DNA of 64,000 nt, taken from Linum tenue. Its lineage: Eukaryota; Streptophyta; Magnoliopsida; Malpighiales; Linaceae. Position numbers and translations under genes: made by a program. Positions 34,940-46,313 of the stretch are shown here, piece by piece. The stretch lies in contig CAMGYJ010000010.1 in the NCBI GenBank assembly GCA_946122785.1, positions 11,817,467 through 11,881,466 on the forward strand, given 5' to 3'. Under the pieces are notes generated by a model that was not told where the DNA came from, did no database searches, and was given only the letters and a program-made list of their open reading frames with translations. Positions within the stretch are counted from its first letter, which is position 1. Each line of letters opens with the position of its first letter.

Positions 34940-35822
34940 GCCACACATTGAAAGTTGGGTAATCTAGTAGAAAAAGTACAATTGATTAGTCGCCTCCACC
35001 GAAACACCCTACATGTCCAAAATACGGTAATTGTTTTAACCACAAACTAAAACTCAACCAAAAGAAGCCGTTCATGCACTGAAGCCATAACATGGCAAGA
35101 AAATCAAGGCCTGATTTTGAGAACTAAAACAAACAAACGAAAAATAAGGTGACGATACATTATTCTAAACCGAACCTAATGATGGAAGACATTAGTAGCA
35201 ACTAGCAATTGCATTGAACTTCTTAAGATCTCAACAGGGATTCAATGAATAAATTAAGAACATTGGAACTCGAAATGACATGATATATCAAACAACTTAT
35301 GCAAATGGTCAAATGTGGAATGTGATAGCAATGGGGAAACACAGGTAGCTAGAAGGAGTTGACTACTTAAAATTGTATTCCTTTTCTGTTGTGCAGAGGA
35401 AGGTGTGAACTAAACTCACTCAGTATCGAAGTAATCATCGATTAACCGGTTAATAACAAAATATCAGAAACCATCTATAGCTTCACCAAGGGACCATATC
35501 AACTTATCACATCATTCGACAATAAAGAACCAAATGTAATGGAATGACAAACAAGGGATTCAAATGATAATCATGCAACCATAAGAAAATAGAAGAGAGC
35601 CGATCTTTCTTATAGACCTGCATGTTGGGGGGGGGGGGGGGGGGGGGGGTGTACTGCCCAGAATTAGCTTGAAATATGTAATCGAATTGAGCTTGCATCT
35701 ACAGTAATCTACTAACTGGCTACAGAAACCTACAAATCTTACTTGGGTCAGAGTAATAAACTGTACACTTAAGATTAAGTATGGTTACTGTTCTAGTTGG
35801 GCTGACAGATTAAATCTCTATT
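34940..35822. other. Intron-like DNA with a 23-base G run
   Basis: No gene on either strand. A run of 23 G residues lies at 35627-35649. The region lies on the far side of the gag-only element from the minus-strand exons at 39.0-39.5 kb and could be intronic to the same gene. A short minus-strand stretch near 35465-35500 resembles an exon end. Confidence 0.35.
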
Positions 35823-36230
35823 CCAAATTAAAAAGTACATTCCCTACAGGTTGGGAGTTGGGGAATTTAGCTAGATTAATTAGGGATTGATCTAACTAGA
35901 GATTAGAATTGGGGATTTTGAGAACAAGAAGAGGGAAAAGGGGTGCTGCAGCCGCAGCTTTGGAGAAGAAAGGGGGAGGGAGGATACGCAGGAGAGAGAG
36001 AGAGAAGAGAGAATTAGGCTTTAGGTTTTTGGTTCTGTTATTGTTTAATCCCAAAATAAGACCCTATTACAGATTATATAACCTGTCTAATTCCTAACTG
36101 CTACCCGAATAATAAAACGTAACAATTAACTCCCTGTTTATTCCCTAAAATACCCAAATAATACCCCAATCAATAAAAACCGACTCTAATACGAAATAAC
36201 CCAAAACTGCAAATAATTGTGTTTCCCACA
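35823..36230 (-). repeat. 3' LTR of the gag-only element
   Basis: Copy of 38455-38859. The outer end (35823-35842) has diverged, so the terminal TG/CA is not seen there. Confidence 0.75.
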
Positions 36231-36283
36231 TCCCCTCTTCCTTCGAAAAACAACCTTGTCCCCAAGGTTGTTCCTCCAGCTCA

Positions 36284-38391
36284 CTAGGCATCTTCCTCTC
36301 CATTTCCATCTTCCTCAGCTTCTTCTTCTGCTTCATCTTCCCAGCGCCCAACCAGCATCATCAAATCCGGCTTCGGGCACTGATGACCAATGGTGAACCG
36401 CCCATCACAGTTGAAGCACTTGCCCTCCCGCCTCTTTTGCTCAATCTCTGCCGGCGTCAGTCGCACGAATCCCTTCGGTATGGCCCGCTGCCCCACCCTG
36501 CCCACCGGAGCTGGTCCTCCACCGCCTGCATTGGCCCCAGTCGAGCCTCCCCCGGGTGCCCCACCTATGCCGCCACTAGCCCTGCTGCTTCCTCCTCCTC
36601 CGCCTGGCTTTGAGAAGCGGCCAATGGTGCTTCTCCAGCTAGCCAGTTCTTCCTCCTTATGACCTGCAAGACGAAAAGCAGTTTTCACAGAATCGGGCTC
36701 AAACACCCTGACCGCCGCTGCTATCTCGGGTTTGAGACCCGCCATGCACAGCCCCACCAAGGTGTCCTCCGAGACTCCCTTGCACTGGTTCCCCAACTTG
36801 AAGAACTCCGCCCGGTACTCTGCCACTGTGCCGGTCTGCTTCAGCTTTGCCAACTGCTCAGGAGCCCACCCATCTGACTTCCCAAACTGATAACGGAGCT
36901 CCTCCTGAAACATGGGCCAGGTGATCAAGGTTGCTGCTGCTGCATAGGATCTCTCCATCCACTCCCACCATTGGAGCGCATCGCCCTCCAGATAGAACGA
37001 TGCCAGGTAGGCTTTCCTCTCCTCCGGAATTGGGTGATTCTTAAACCACCTCTCAACTGCATACAACCAGAGACCTGCATCCTCCTGCCCATTGAATTTT
37101 GGAAACTCAATGGTAGGAGGCTTAGCTCGAAAAACTATCCCATCCATTCCCTCATAGTTTGGATACTGGGACCCATACCTGTCATTTCCTGGCGTCCTCC
37201 ATGGCTGCCCCCACTGAGAGCACTGCATCTGGTTAGGATTCCCATGTCCATAGTCACCCGGATAGCAACCCGGCTGATTCGGGTATTCCCCTGGAACATG
37301 AGGCGCCTCATAATGGCCCTCTCCTCCTCCTGGACCCCTGCTGTCCGCCCTCCGGTTCGGCTGGGCAGTTGGACTCGGTCGATGCCCGGTTCGACCTACC
37401 TCGGGTCGACCCATCCCGGTCCGCCCGGGTCCAGTTCGGCTCAACTCGGTCCGATCAACACTGGTCCGACCAATACCGGTCCGCTCTGGTTCGGCCCGAC
37501 CCCCTCCTGGCCCGTCCGCCTGTCCCGGCCCAAAAGGAGCCGCCCCGCCTGGCCCCACCTGGTCGGCGGCCCTGCTCGGCCCACCAGCCCCCTTCTGGTT
37601 CATCTCCTGTTCAGCCCACTAGGCCTGCTAGCCCGCCAAGCTTAGTTGGTCATACTCGGGCCCATATTCCTGGTCCAGCCATCCCAGCCCGTTATGGACC
37701 CTCGTATACTGGCCCATCTGTCCCGGCCCACCATTCATAGGAGGCCCATTTGCGTCATACCCAACCATCTTAGCCTTTCCCTTTCGGGCCGCAATTTCTT
37801 GGGCCGTGGGTGTCGGTAACAGGCCCGAGCCCAGCCCTAATGGAGTCCGATCAGCCTGGCCGGCCCGGTGTTCGCCACCCTGCTCCCCTCGGCCCCTTCA
37901 CTCGGCGCGACCGCCTGAGCCGCCGCCGCCCTCGCCGAACCCGTCCCGCCGCCGGCTCCGCTACCGGCCCCGGCCGCCGCGGCCCTCGCCCCCGCCGGCG
38001 CCTCTAGCGCCGCTGCCGCGGTGCTCCCACCTCCAGCCGCCTCTTCCGCCGCCCTCGAGCCGCCGCCCCCTTCGTTCATCAGCTCAGCCGGTTTCGGCGC
38101 TCTCTCTGGTTCGCCTCCCTTTGCCTGCAACGAGGTGATTGCCCTCATCAGGTCCTCCAGCCTTCGCCGCAGATCGTCAGCATCCTCCTTCGCCTCAGCC
38201 TGCACTCTTGCCAGGCCTTCTTCGAGCCTGGCTAGCGCATCAGAGTGCTCGTGCACCACCTCCTTCACCGCCTCCAGCTCGGTAAGGTCCTCCATCACCA
38301 CCTCGTCGCGATCAACACCGCCCGTTCCGGTGCTCCTCTCGGCTGCCTGCGCCTTCTCCTCCGCCGCCTTCATCGATTTCGTTGTCACCAT
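36284..38391 (-). pseudogene. Gag of the gag-only element, in two frames
   Basis: The first frame (38391-37837) starts at ATG shortly after the primer site. It encodes a Leu/Glu-rich segment with coiled-coil character and then an Ala/Gly-rich tail. The second frame (37603-36284) carries the retrotransposon gag domain (PTIEFPKFNGQEDAGLWLY, then RWFKNH and FYLEGDALQWWEW) and a chromovirus-style knuckle CFNCDGRFTIGHQC. It ends in an acidic EEAEEDGNGEEDA tail. The frames differ in phase and are separated by about 230 bp with stops, so the original polypeptide is broken. Between them is a Gly/Pro/Arg-rich low-complexity stretch. Capsid function is known for the family. Confidence 0.75.
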
Positions 38392-38454
38392 CGTTGCTTT
38401 CCCTGGTTCAAGAGTTCAGATGAACTTACTCTCGAGCCAGGCTCTGATACCAGA

Positions 38455-38859
38455 TGTAGGAAACAAGATTTCCTACAGGTTGGGAGTTGGGGAATTTAGC
38501 TAGATCAATTAGGGATTGATCTAACTAGGGATTAGAATTGGGGATTTTGAGAACAAGAAGAGGGAAAAGGGGTGCTGCAGCCGCAGCTTTGGAGAAGAAA
38601 GGGGGAGGGAGGATACGCAGGAGAGAGAGAGAGAAGAGAGAATTAGACTTTAGGTTTTTGGTTCTGTTATTGCTTAATCCCAAAATAAGACCCTATTACA
38701 GATTATATAACCTGTCTAATTCCTAACTGCTACCCGAATAATAAAACGTAACAATTAACTCCCTGTTTATTCCCCCAAATACCCAAATAATACCCCAATC
38801 AATAAAAACCGACTCTAATACGAAATAACCCAAAACTGCAAATAATTGTGTTTCCCACA
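38455..38859 (-). repeat. 5' LTR of the gag-only element
   Basis: On the minus strand it begins TGTGGGAAACAC and ends GTTTCCTACA, immediately followed by the tRNA-Met primer site. Confidence 0.85.
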
Positions 38860-39009
38860 CTATCCTCCTACTGGGTTTCTTTGCTCATCATAACTACTTT
38901 GGGATCCATATCAGTCTCAATGTCTCATGTTAACCTTTAAGATTTTATAAATGCAGAAAACTCATAAAAAAGAAAGTAAGCCAAGTTCCAGATTCACATT
39001 ACTGTTTAC

Positions 39010-39586
39010 CTTGCAAAAAATGAACAAAGCCCTCCGAACCAGATCATTCTCAGTTACTTTCATGGCTGAGACCATGGAAGCAACTAATTTCCTTAGCAAG
39101 GAACCATGCTGGAAGTTGCAGAGCTCTTCTATATTACAACTATCTTCAATTCCTCTACCTGTAGCATCATAAGATCAGTGCAAACATCCCTTTTTTAGTT
39201 AGTATTTTGTAACTCTAGCAAGTAGTATAGCAGTTGGAATATTTTGTTGACTGTTAATTGCCTCTTCTGAATTCTCTACTGCCAACTTGAACCAAGCTTT
39301 CCCCAACTCATCCTTATCATTATTATGCAGGGGGAAAACATTCTGAAAATGCATGCCCATAAGTTCCACCAAAGAACTACCCCATACATAACTAATTCTT
39401 ACCCCACCTATATATATTCTTGTGGCTTTGAGCATGGAATATACTTTGGACTTGAAGCTGCAATTCAGATGCAGCTCCTTTGTACCAAACTTTTGGATTG
39501 AGGAAAGTGGTCTTTGCATGGTTCAATTCTACTTCATCATTCACTGCTCTCCCATTTTGCACAAGATATCAACATATATATAATAA
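39010..39586 (-). pseudogene. Exons of an unidentified minus-strand host gene
   Basis: Three stretches on the minus strand have protein-like composition and splice borders. One, at about 39530-39425, reads TTFLNPKVWYKGAASELQLQ. A second, at about 39352-39237, includes NVFPLHNNDKDELGKAWFKL. The third, at 39158-39010, is preceded by CTACAG and followed by GTAAAC, and includes NFQHGSLLRKLVASMV. The gag-only element lies downstream, apparently in the next intron. The Helitron-like terminus at 39587 cuts off anything upstream. I do not recognise the protein. It may be a relic or a gene truncated by insertion. Confidence 0.45.
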
Positions 39587-41999
39587 CTAGGTGGTGATGT
39601 CGCGACTTGTCGCGGGGCGGAGATGGCCTATGAGCATGTACTATGTGGCCTGTTATGGGTGTTTTGTAAGTATTATTAGTACAAAATTAATTTTTGTTAG
39701 CAGTTTCGTTAGTAATAATATTGACTTGACAATATGATATTGATAGAGAATAGATATATGGCGGTCAATATTCAATTTAAAAATTTTGAAAATTTTGGCT
39801 AATAAATGATATTTACCTAAACCCAAGTAGACTCGTTGATTATGGCTAGGGTATGTGTGACGTATATATGAGTTTGGAAGTTTGTAGATGGGTTTGGGTA
39901 GGGTATGAATATTTACTTTTATAATCTAAAGTTGTGTATGATGAGTATGGATACCCATTTACTCGAGGGTGTTTTAATTACACATACAAAAATTATACCT
40001 ATTTATAGAACATTAAAAGTTCTAGTACTATGATGTAAAACACAAAAAATTTAGGTACTCAAATGTAATATTTCATAAATATTTTGAGGAATTATATGCA
40101 AAAAAAAATTTAGGTTATAAATCTAAAGATCTGTTAAGTTTAGCTACCCAACTGCAATTTGCATAGTTGAGGCTTAATTCCTTTTATGGTGATGTATTTA
40201 AGATGATAATTATTTACTTTTTTATAGAAAATAGGAAAAATATATATTTGATATGTATAATTGTTGAAAATTCCATGTATAATTGTTAAAAATTCTAGCC
40301 CGAGTGAAAAAGAAAAACTCTAGAAAGAAGCAAAAAGAATACAAACTGGAACTCGCTTAAAATTTCATGCCTTCAAATCTCATAGTGGAAAATGACCACT
40401 TTCTAATAAGTAATAGTCATATATATTTGTTTTTAATTGGACTCAACATTGAGCTGAAAATGTTAGTGGTTCATGGTTCAATTATTAATTCTCTAGATTG
40501 TTGGTCAGTAGTGTATGGACCCGTTCATATTTGTGATTAGAATACATAAAAATAGTATACTAATTAGGATTAGACGAAGAAGGCAAAGAAAGAAATAAAG
40601 AAACGGTTATGGAAGGCGAGTGAAAAATGAAACGAAAGGGAAAGAAAAACTCTAGAAAGAAGCAAAAGGAATACAAACTGGAACTCGGTTAAAATTTCAT
40701 GCCTTCAAATCTCATAGTGGAAAATGACGACTTTCTAATAAGTAATAGTCATATATATTTGTTTTTAATTGGACTCAACATTGAGCTGAAAATGTTAGTG
40801 GTTCAAGGTTCAATTATTAATTCTCTAGATTGTTGGTCAGTAGTGTATGGACCCGTTCATATTTGTGATTAGAATACATAAAAATAGTATACTAATTAGG
40901 GTTAGACAAAGAAGGCAAAGAAAGAAATAAACAAACCGTTATGGAATGCGGGTAAAAAATGAAACGAAGGGGAAGTAGATGATGGAAAGGTTTTGACCAA
41001 TTCTTTTAGTTGACCGTCAATGCAATAGTCAACCATTTTTACCGTAGCAATTAATTGACACTTGCTTATATAGATGTCGCATATTTTGTTACATGTAGTT
41101 AGTAGAAGTAGTACCCCGTAAATGTACTAAATGAGTTTATAAATTTGTTCTTGCAATATTTTAGAATCGTCTCACTTTTATTTTATTTTTTAATGTTTCA
41201 CAGACTGAGCAAATATAAAATGGTCGAATCTTCTCCTACAGTTAAGTGATACAACATCTTGTATGGTACAAACTAAATTTATATTTTTATGTTATGGTGG
41301 ATTGGATTCATGGATTGGTTCAAAAGAATTGGTCGATTGGATTCATGGATTCAAGTGAAATCTAAACATTGGACCAATATGTGTAAAAGTAAAAAAATGT
41401 AAGTATGAAAATCTTATAAAATTTAGATACCGAAACATAATTGTTCAATAATTTTCCATTAAAATTAAATTTGAGTATCAAAATGTAAAATATACATTCT
41501 AGTGACTAAGTTGTAATTTAATAAAATTTGGAGTATCAAAATTTAATAGTCTAGGCAACGGTAACTTGCCTTCAACTTCCCTTCTCCCTTCGGTTGAACA
41601 TATGATAAACCTTTGGCCGAGTGACTTCGTTCCTTCAACGGACAATTTAGAAGAAATGGTAAGATATGAGCAAGAGTTCTCGCGGAACTCCCTATTACAG
41701 GGAAACCTACAGAAGTAAGAATGGGTAGAATAAAAGAAAATTACACGGGTTGGATTGCTCGTGTGTCCACGAGACAAATCCTATTTGAAATGGATGGTGT
41801 GAGTTTGTCATATGTTCAATGATTTTATATATAAAATTTAGATATCAAAACATAAATGTTCAATGATTTTAAATTTGAGGTATCAAAATATAAAATGTAC
41901 ATTATAGTGACTAAATTGTAATTTAATTAAATTTGAGGTATTAAAATGTATTAGTTTAGGCAACAGTAACTTGTGTTCAACTTTATATATATTAATAGA
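39587..41999 (-). mobile_element. Helitron candidate, non-autonomous
   Basis: Read on the minus strand, the 3' end shows a hairpin CGCGACAAGTCGCG, a 10-base spacer and CTAG followed by T, the textbook Helitron terminus. The matching 5' end would be TCTATTAATATATATAAAG at 41999. The preceding base is C rather than the expected A, which weakens that boundary. No Rep/helicase is encoded. The interior is AT-rich with a 332-bp tandem duplication. Confidence 0.45.
40311..40974. repeat. Tandem duplication, 332-bp unit
   Basis: Two consecutive copies (40311-40642, 40643-40974) start AGAAAAACTCTAGAAAGAAG and differ at few positions. They contain no gene. High similarity implies a recent duplication within the Helitron candidate. 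Confidence 0.8.
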
Positions 42000-42836
42000 G
42001 TGCAAAGAAAGTCGGACAAACAATTAAGAGGGTACAGTAAGTGGGGTTAAAAAGTAAACAAATGCATTCAGAATAGTAGGACGCCTTTGATTCAACAACA
42101 TTGCCATAAAGAAGCATTTCAAAGATCCGATATGATTGAATCAAACTTGAGAAGCATAGCCCAATAAATGGAGCTAATGGCCATTCACATATTTTTAGAA
42201 GTGTATAAGGAGCAAAAGGCCACTAACGATAAAGAGATATATGGGGCATTTGGATCATTGATTTTGCCATTTTGGTGTTTTATTTCGTATCTAAATACAT
42301 CTCATCCGAGATTTGTGAAACTCTGTCATTTGAAGATCCTAAAAATGTATACCAAATATGTAGCGTCAAGGAATAAATTGTTTTTGTCCAAAACTGGTTG
42401 AGCATGAATTTATAAAAATTGATGTCACTAATTTGGCAAATTGAACATTTCAAGTATATGATCTATACTCACTTATATAGTTATTCCACCTTCGTTCGCA
42501 TTAATCTTTGTTTCCTTTTCATTGCAATCATTTTTCATCACACTTAAAAATGGTATCAATATCTCATTACTCTTATTTTGAGTTATGAGGCTATAGTTAG
42601 TCTAATTTTTCATAGAAAGTTCTAAAATGTATCCTTTCTTTTTATGGACACAGAGTAGAAGAAGAGTGAGGTTGAAAGGGAAAAAACTTTTAATTTAAAA
42701 TTTTAAAATGAGAAATAAACTAAAAATAAAATACATATGTATATTCAGAACTTTGACATTTGTAACCACGTTATTTAAATATTAGCAAAGATAGTTATAT
42801 TTTGTCATTCATTGTGATAAAAGAAAATGATAAAAA
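42000..42836. other. AT-rich intergenic DNA
   Basis: The longest plus frame here (42168-42401) has no recognisable domain and poor context. No element ends were seen. Confidence 0.4.
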
Positions 42837-43590
42837 GGGGGTTAATTGAAAGTTGGTTACTGATATTACTAAAAACGTTCATGTTTGGAGACTAAAAATA
42901 TTTCATTTCATTTGTGGTCACTAAAATTACTTAAATGTTTCAAGTTTGGTCACTTTTCGTCCATTTCCATTAACTTTTGCTTACGTGGCAGTCAACCCTC
43001 ATAGTTGACCGTTAAATAAGTGACGAGGCAAATAAAAAATAAATAAATAATAAAATTTCAAATGTCCACCTCATTATTGCAGCCATTAAAAATATAAAAA
43101 ATTGAAAAATAATATCTAGTAATCCTCGCTACCAATGGAAGCACCCCGCCGCCGAGGAACGTCAATCAACAGAAATTAAGGTACTACATAACACTAATAA
43201 CAATTTCCTCTGTTTTTTATACTTCCCCTGTTTTATAAGTTCCCCTGTTCTTCATTTCCCCTGTTTCTGCTTCTAAAACTCCATGGTTTTGGCAATTTTA
43301 GGACACGATCAAAGCCCCGCCATCGGAAGCCAAGACGATGAAGAAAGCATCACTAGTAAGCATCATCGTAACCACCATCTTCTACATGCTCTGCGGCTGC
43401 TTCGGCTACGCAGCCTTCGGCGACCAATCCCCGGGGAACCTCCTTACCGGATTCGGCTTCTACAACCCGTACTGGCTCCTCGACATCGCCAATGTCGTCC
43501 ACCACGTCGGAGCTTACCAGGTCTACTGCCCACTGGGAACGAGGAACTGCTGCGGCGGGGTGCTTCCACTGGTGATTTGACCGGGAAATG
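42837..43590. mobile_element. Pack-MULE remnant with an AAP permease exon
   Basis: The left arm (42837-43160) is a diverged copy of the long arm of the Pack-MULE at 28975, with the same order of phrases (GGTTAATTG, GGTCACT, GTGGCAGTCAAC, GTTGACCGTTAAAT). A 22-base inverted match, ACCARTGGAAGCACCCCGCCGC (43131-43153 and 43552-43574), marks the inner ends of both arms. The outer right arm is absent, apparently replaced by LTR-like DNA from 43591. Confidence 0.6.
43302..43535 (+). pseudogene. Captured exon of an AAP-family amino acid permease
   Basis: After an intron-like acceptor (CAATTTTAG, ending 43301) the frame reads DTIKAPPSEAKTMKKASLVS, then FYMLCGCFGYAAFGD, SPGNLLTGFGFYNPYWLLDI and GAYQVYC. 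This is the conserved transmembrane region around the middle of plant amino acid permeases (AAP subfamily, proton-coupled plasma-membrane carriers). A few codons are missing between LLDIAN and GAYQVY, and the frame is lost after YCPL. It is a captured, decayed fragment of about 75 codons, far short of the usual 480 or so residues. Confidence 0.8.
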
Positions 43591-44240
43591 TGATATGATC
43601 TCTATTCTATCAATCGATGAATCTCTATTAATCATCCCAAGATCGATCCGAGTTAACAAGAACAGAGCTGGAAATTTTCTAAGTGTGGAAACCGTTCTGG
43701 GAAGCCCACTTTGGAGGGGTGTTGCTCTCAAATGGCTCATTGAAAACTAGAGTTTAAGGCAATGTTTTGAACCTTGGATGTTCGTCTACAACTTGGTGCA
43801 CTTGGATCGTGGAAAGGAACCCATAAGGGTTGGATTGCAAGTCGTGCAAAACCTTATCCTGCAATTGGAAATCAACCCAGAATGTCGTTTTCCAGGAGCT
43901 AAAAGTTGGTACGAGGACTGATTTCATGGATAGTTTGCTTGGCAGAGAAGGATGTTACTTGGATTGCAAGTTTCCATGTTTTACTTGTTTTTCTTTCCTT
44001 GTTTTGTTTGTAATTCGTTTCAAGGTCCAATTAGGATTGTGTTAGGGTATCCTTGGCTATAAATAGCCTTTCTCATTGGTTGTAAGACAAGTTAAGTTTA
44101 TTTGAAAGTTTACTCGGAGGAGTTTTCCCAAAGCTTGCAAGCTTAGTTGTTCTTGGTTTTTGGCTGAGAATTGCAGACTAGGAGATCGAGCCAATCATCC
44201 TCGATCTCATGGTAATCTCTACCCTAACTAGCTTCTTCCC
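43591..44240 (+). repeat. LTR fragment related to the solo LTR at the window end
   Basis: It starts TGATATGATC, the same ten bases that begin the minus-strand reading of the solo LTR at 62970-63916, and shares the phrase ACTTTGGAGG further in. A TATA-like CTATAAATAGCC lies at 44057-44068. The right boundary and target duplication (expected AAATG) were not found, so it is truncated or decayed. Confidence 0.45.
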
Positions 44241-44453
44241 TCTCGTGTCAAGTTGCTTGTTCGGTTTTCACCATCCATCCATCCATCATCTCTGTTTTCC
44301 CACAAATCCATCACCACATCGAAGACTTCTACCCTAGTTGCGTGCTCTGATCATCCGAGTCCCTCCTTGGGCTCATCAAGTGGCGTCATCGCTTGGTTCA
44401 AACACAGCGGCAACGACGAAGAAAGATCAAGACACTCGGCCTGTGGCAGCGAG

Positions 44454-44630
44454 TAGGGGCGGTAATCGGTCGGTTACCGGTTTAACCGATAACCGACTAC
44501 CCGGTTAACGATATACCAAAATTCGGTGTGGGAATGCCGAATACCAAAGCGGTTTCCCTATCGGTTAACCGGTTAACCAGTTAGACGGTTGCCGGTTAGA
44601 AACCGGTTATCTGAGTAACCGTGTGGGAGA
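44454..44630. mobile_element. hAT MITE fragment, CCGGTTAACC arm
   Basis: It begins TAGGGGCGGTAATCGG, a hAT-type terminus, followed by dense GGTTAACCGG/CCGGTTAACC palindromes to about 44620. No right terminus or 8-bp duplication partner of GCAGCGAG was found. Confidence 0.45.
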
Positions 44631-45424
44631 GCGGGAGAATGAATCAACTCTGTTGTTGCCTGGTGCTCGGCTTTGCTGCTGCTCTCCTCTACTACACGAA
44701 AAGGAAGGAGCAAGTCGCTAATTCCTCTGCTCCAGCTTACTGACTTGTTAACAGTTAACACAAACAATTCCACCATTTCAATTTCAGTTTCAATTCAACC
44801 CCTAACCTGGATTCGGCTACACAAACCATTTAAATCAAATTTCTAGCTTGCTCTAACCTAAGAAGGAGACGGAGAGCAATAGCGTTATTCTGCTAACCCT
44901 TTAAGTTGTTAGCAGATACTAACAGGGTGGGATGAGCAGCCACGTCGCCGAGCCACCATCGGAGGGTGAGGGATCACCGGCGCTGTTCTGTGAGGGGGAA
45001 GGATTTTTTTGGGCAAGCCGAGCCACTTTTGGGAGAAGTGGGGCAAGAAATAAAAAAAACAAAAACCCAAAATTTCAAACCCAAAACCCGACCTCAATCC
45101 GCGTCAGCCATTCTCCCCTCTCTCTCCAACTTTTGAACCCTCTCCCTCTCTGTTTCTTCTTCTCCCAAAAACCACCACCAACAGCGACGAGGGCTGCGAC
45201 GGCGACGAGGGCTGCGAGGTCGGCGATGGCTTGTTGGATCTCCCGCCGCCGACGTCGTTGAAGCTATCCCGACCGACGAGGAAGAAGACGCCGCCGACGA
45301 AGAAGGAAGAAGAAGACGCCGCCGATTTCGCCAACGAAGAAGGCCGTCGCCGCCGATAGTGAGAGGTAGAAGAAGTCGTTGAGGTAGAAGACTTCTCCCC
45401 TCTTTATTGTTCATTTTGTTTGTG
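44631..45424. other. Leader-like DNA upstream of the Ulp1-like gene
   Basis: GC-richer, pyrimidine-rich then GACGAGG/GCCGCCG-rich sequence (45095-45400), resembling a 5' leader or a first exon. Frames encode only low-complexity Arg/Ser/Pro. There is no recognisable product. Confidence 0.3.
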
Positions 45425-46046
45425 GATAGTAAGTTAGGGTTTCATGGATTTTTTTTTTGTAGAAATCTAGGTTTTGCTTATGGATTTGAAAATTTATGGT
45501 TCATGCGATTCGATTTAGGGTGTTTAGGGTTTTGTTTCAAGATTACCAGATTTTGTGTCCGTGGGATTCGAATTTGGGGGTTTAGGGATTCGAATTTGGG
45601 GGTTTAGGGTTTCGTTTCTCGATTTGTAGATTTAGGGTTTCATGGATTCGAATATGGGTGTTTAGGGTTTTGTTTGTAGATTACCAGATTCTGGGTATGT
45701 GGGATTCGAATTTTGGGGCTCTGGTTTTTTTTCTAGTTACCAGATTTATGGTATGTCGAATTTCATTTTGGGGGTTTGTTGGATACGATTTTGGGGAATC
45801 TAGGTATTGTTTGTTGATTCCTTGATTAAAGGTTACATGGATATCAGTTTTGTCACTTCCGATACTTATTCTGGTCATTTTATATATTGTTTTATTATGG
45901 TTTCTCGAATTCCATTTTGGGGGTTTGTTGGATACGATTTTGTTGAATCTGGGTATCGTTTGTCGATTCCTTGATTAAAGGTTACATGGATATCAGTTTT
46001 GTCACTTCTGATACTTATTGTGGTCATTTTTTATATTGTTTCAGTG
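45425..46046. repeat. Minisatellite and 160-bp tandem duplication
   Basis: Positions 45430-45720 repeat phrases of the type GGGTTTAGGGATTCGAATTTGG. Positions about 45750-45905 and 45906-46046 are two copies of a 150-160-bp unit that includes TTGGATACGATTTTG, GGTTACATGGATATCAG and GATACTTATT. The latter motifs recur in the introns of the gene to the right. Confidence 0.7.
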
Positions 46047-46313
46047 AATGGGGAGACCAAAAAAGAACTCAAATCCCAACAATGAGGGAGAAGGATCATC
46101 AAAGCAGCCACCGGATGAACAACAACCATAGGTTTCATTTCTTACTCCATTTCTCGATTGGTTATGTTGGCTAAAATTTACTAGTCGGATGCATTTTAAT
46201 ATTTTCCTTGGCTGGATAGTTTTCTTAATATCTAACTATGTTTCAGGAACAACCCGTGAGGAAGAAATCCAAAACTGTTGCACCAAAATCTGCAGCGAAA
46301 TCTCGTGAAGCAG
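46047..46313 (+). pseudogene. 5' exons of the Ulp1-like gene, left of the Athila insertion
   Basis: A short exon begins near ATGGGGAGACCAAAAAAG (46049) and encodes a polar, Asn/Gln/Pro-rich segment. An intron follows, then an acceptor TTTCAG (46244-46249) and a basic segment (EQPVRKKSKTVAPKSAAKSR) that is cut by the Athila element at 46313. The coding continues after the element at 58651, where nearly the same segments occur a second time. The N-terminal exon-intron unit was therefore duplicated before Athila inserted. This is the disordered start of the gene described at 58651-62923. Confidence 0.5.

Larger units (their letters stand above)
35823..38859 (-). mobile_element. Gag-only LTR retrotransposon (TR-GAG type)
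   Basis: LTRs of about 405 bp lie at 38455-38859 (5' on the minus strand) and 35823-36230. They are nearly identical except at the outermost 20 bp of the left copy. The primer site TGGTATCAGAGCC (38452-38440, minus), complementary to initiator tRNA-Met, adjoins the 5' LTR. A purine tract (GAAGGAAGAGGGGA, minus, 36231-36244) adjoins the 3' LTR. Flanks CTATT and CTATC agree at 4 of 5. The interior codes only for gag and lacks protease, RT and integrase, matching the terminal-repeat-with-GAG class, so it needs pol from a Ty3/gypsy relative. Confidence 0.8.

Noticed and set aside
36971..37645. 224-codon plus-strand open frame, Pro/Ser/Arg-rich
   Set aside because: Antisense to gag of the gag-only element; GC-rich sequence keeps several frames open.
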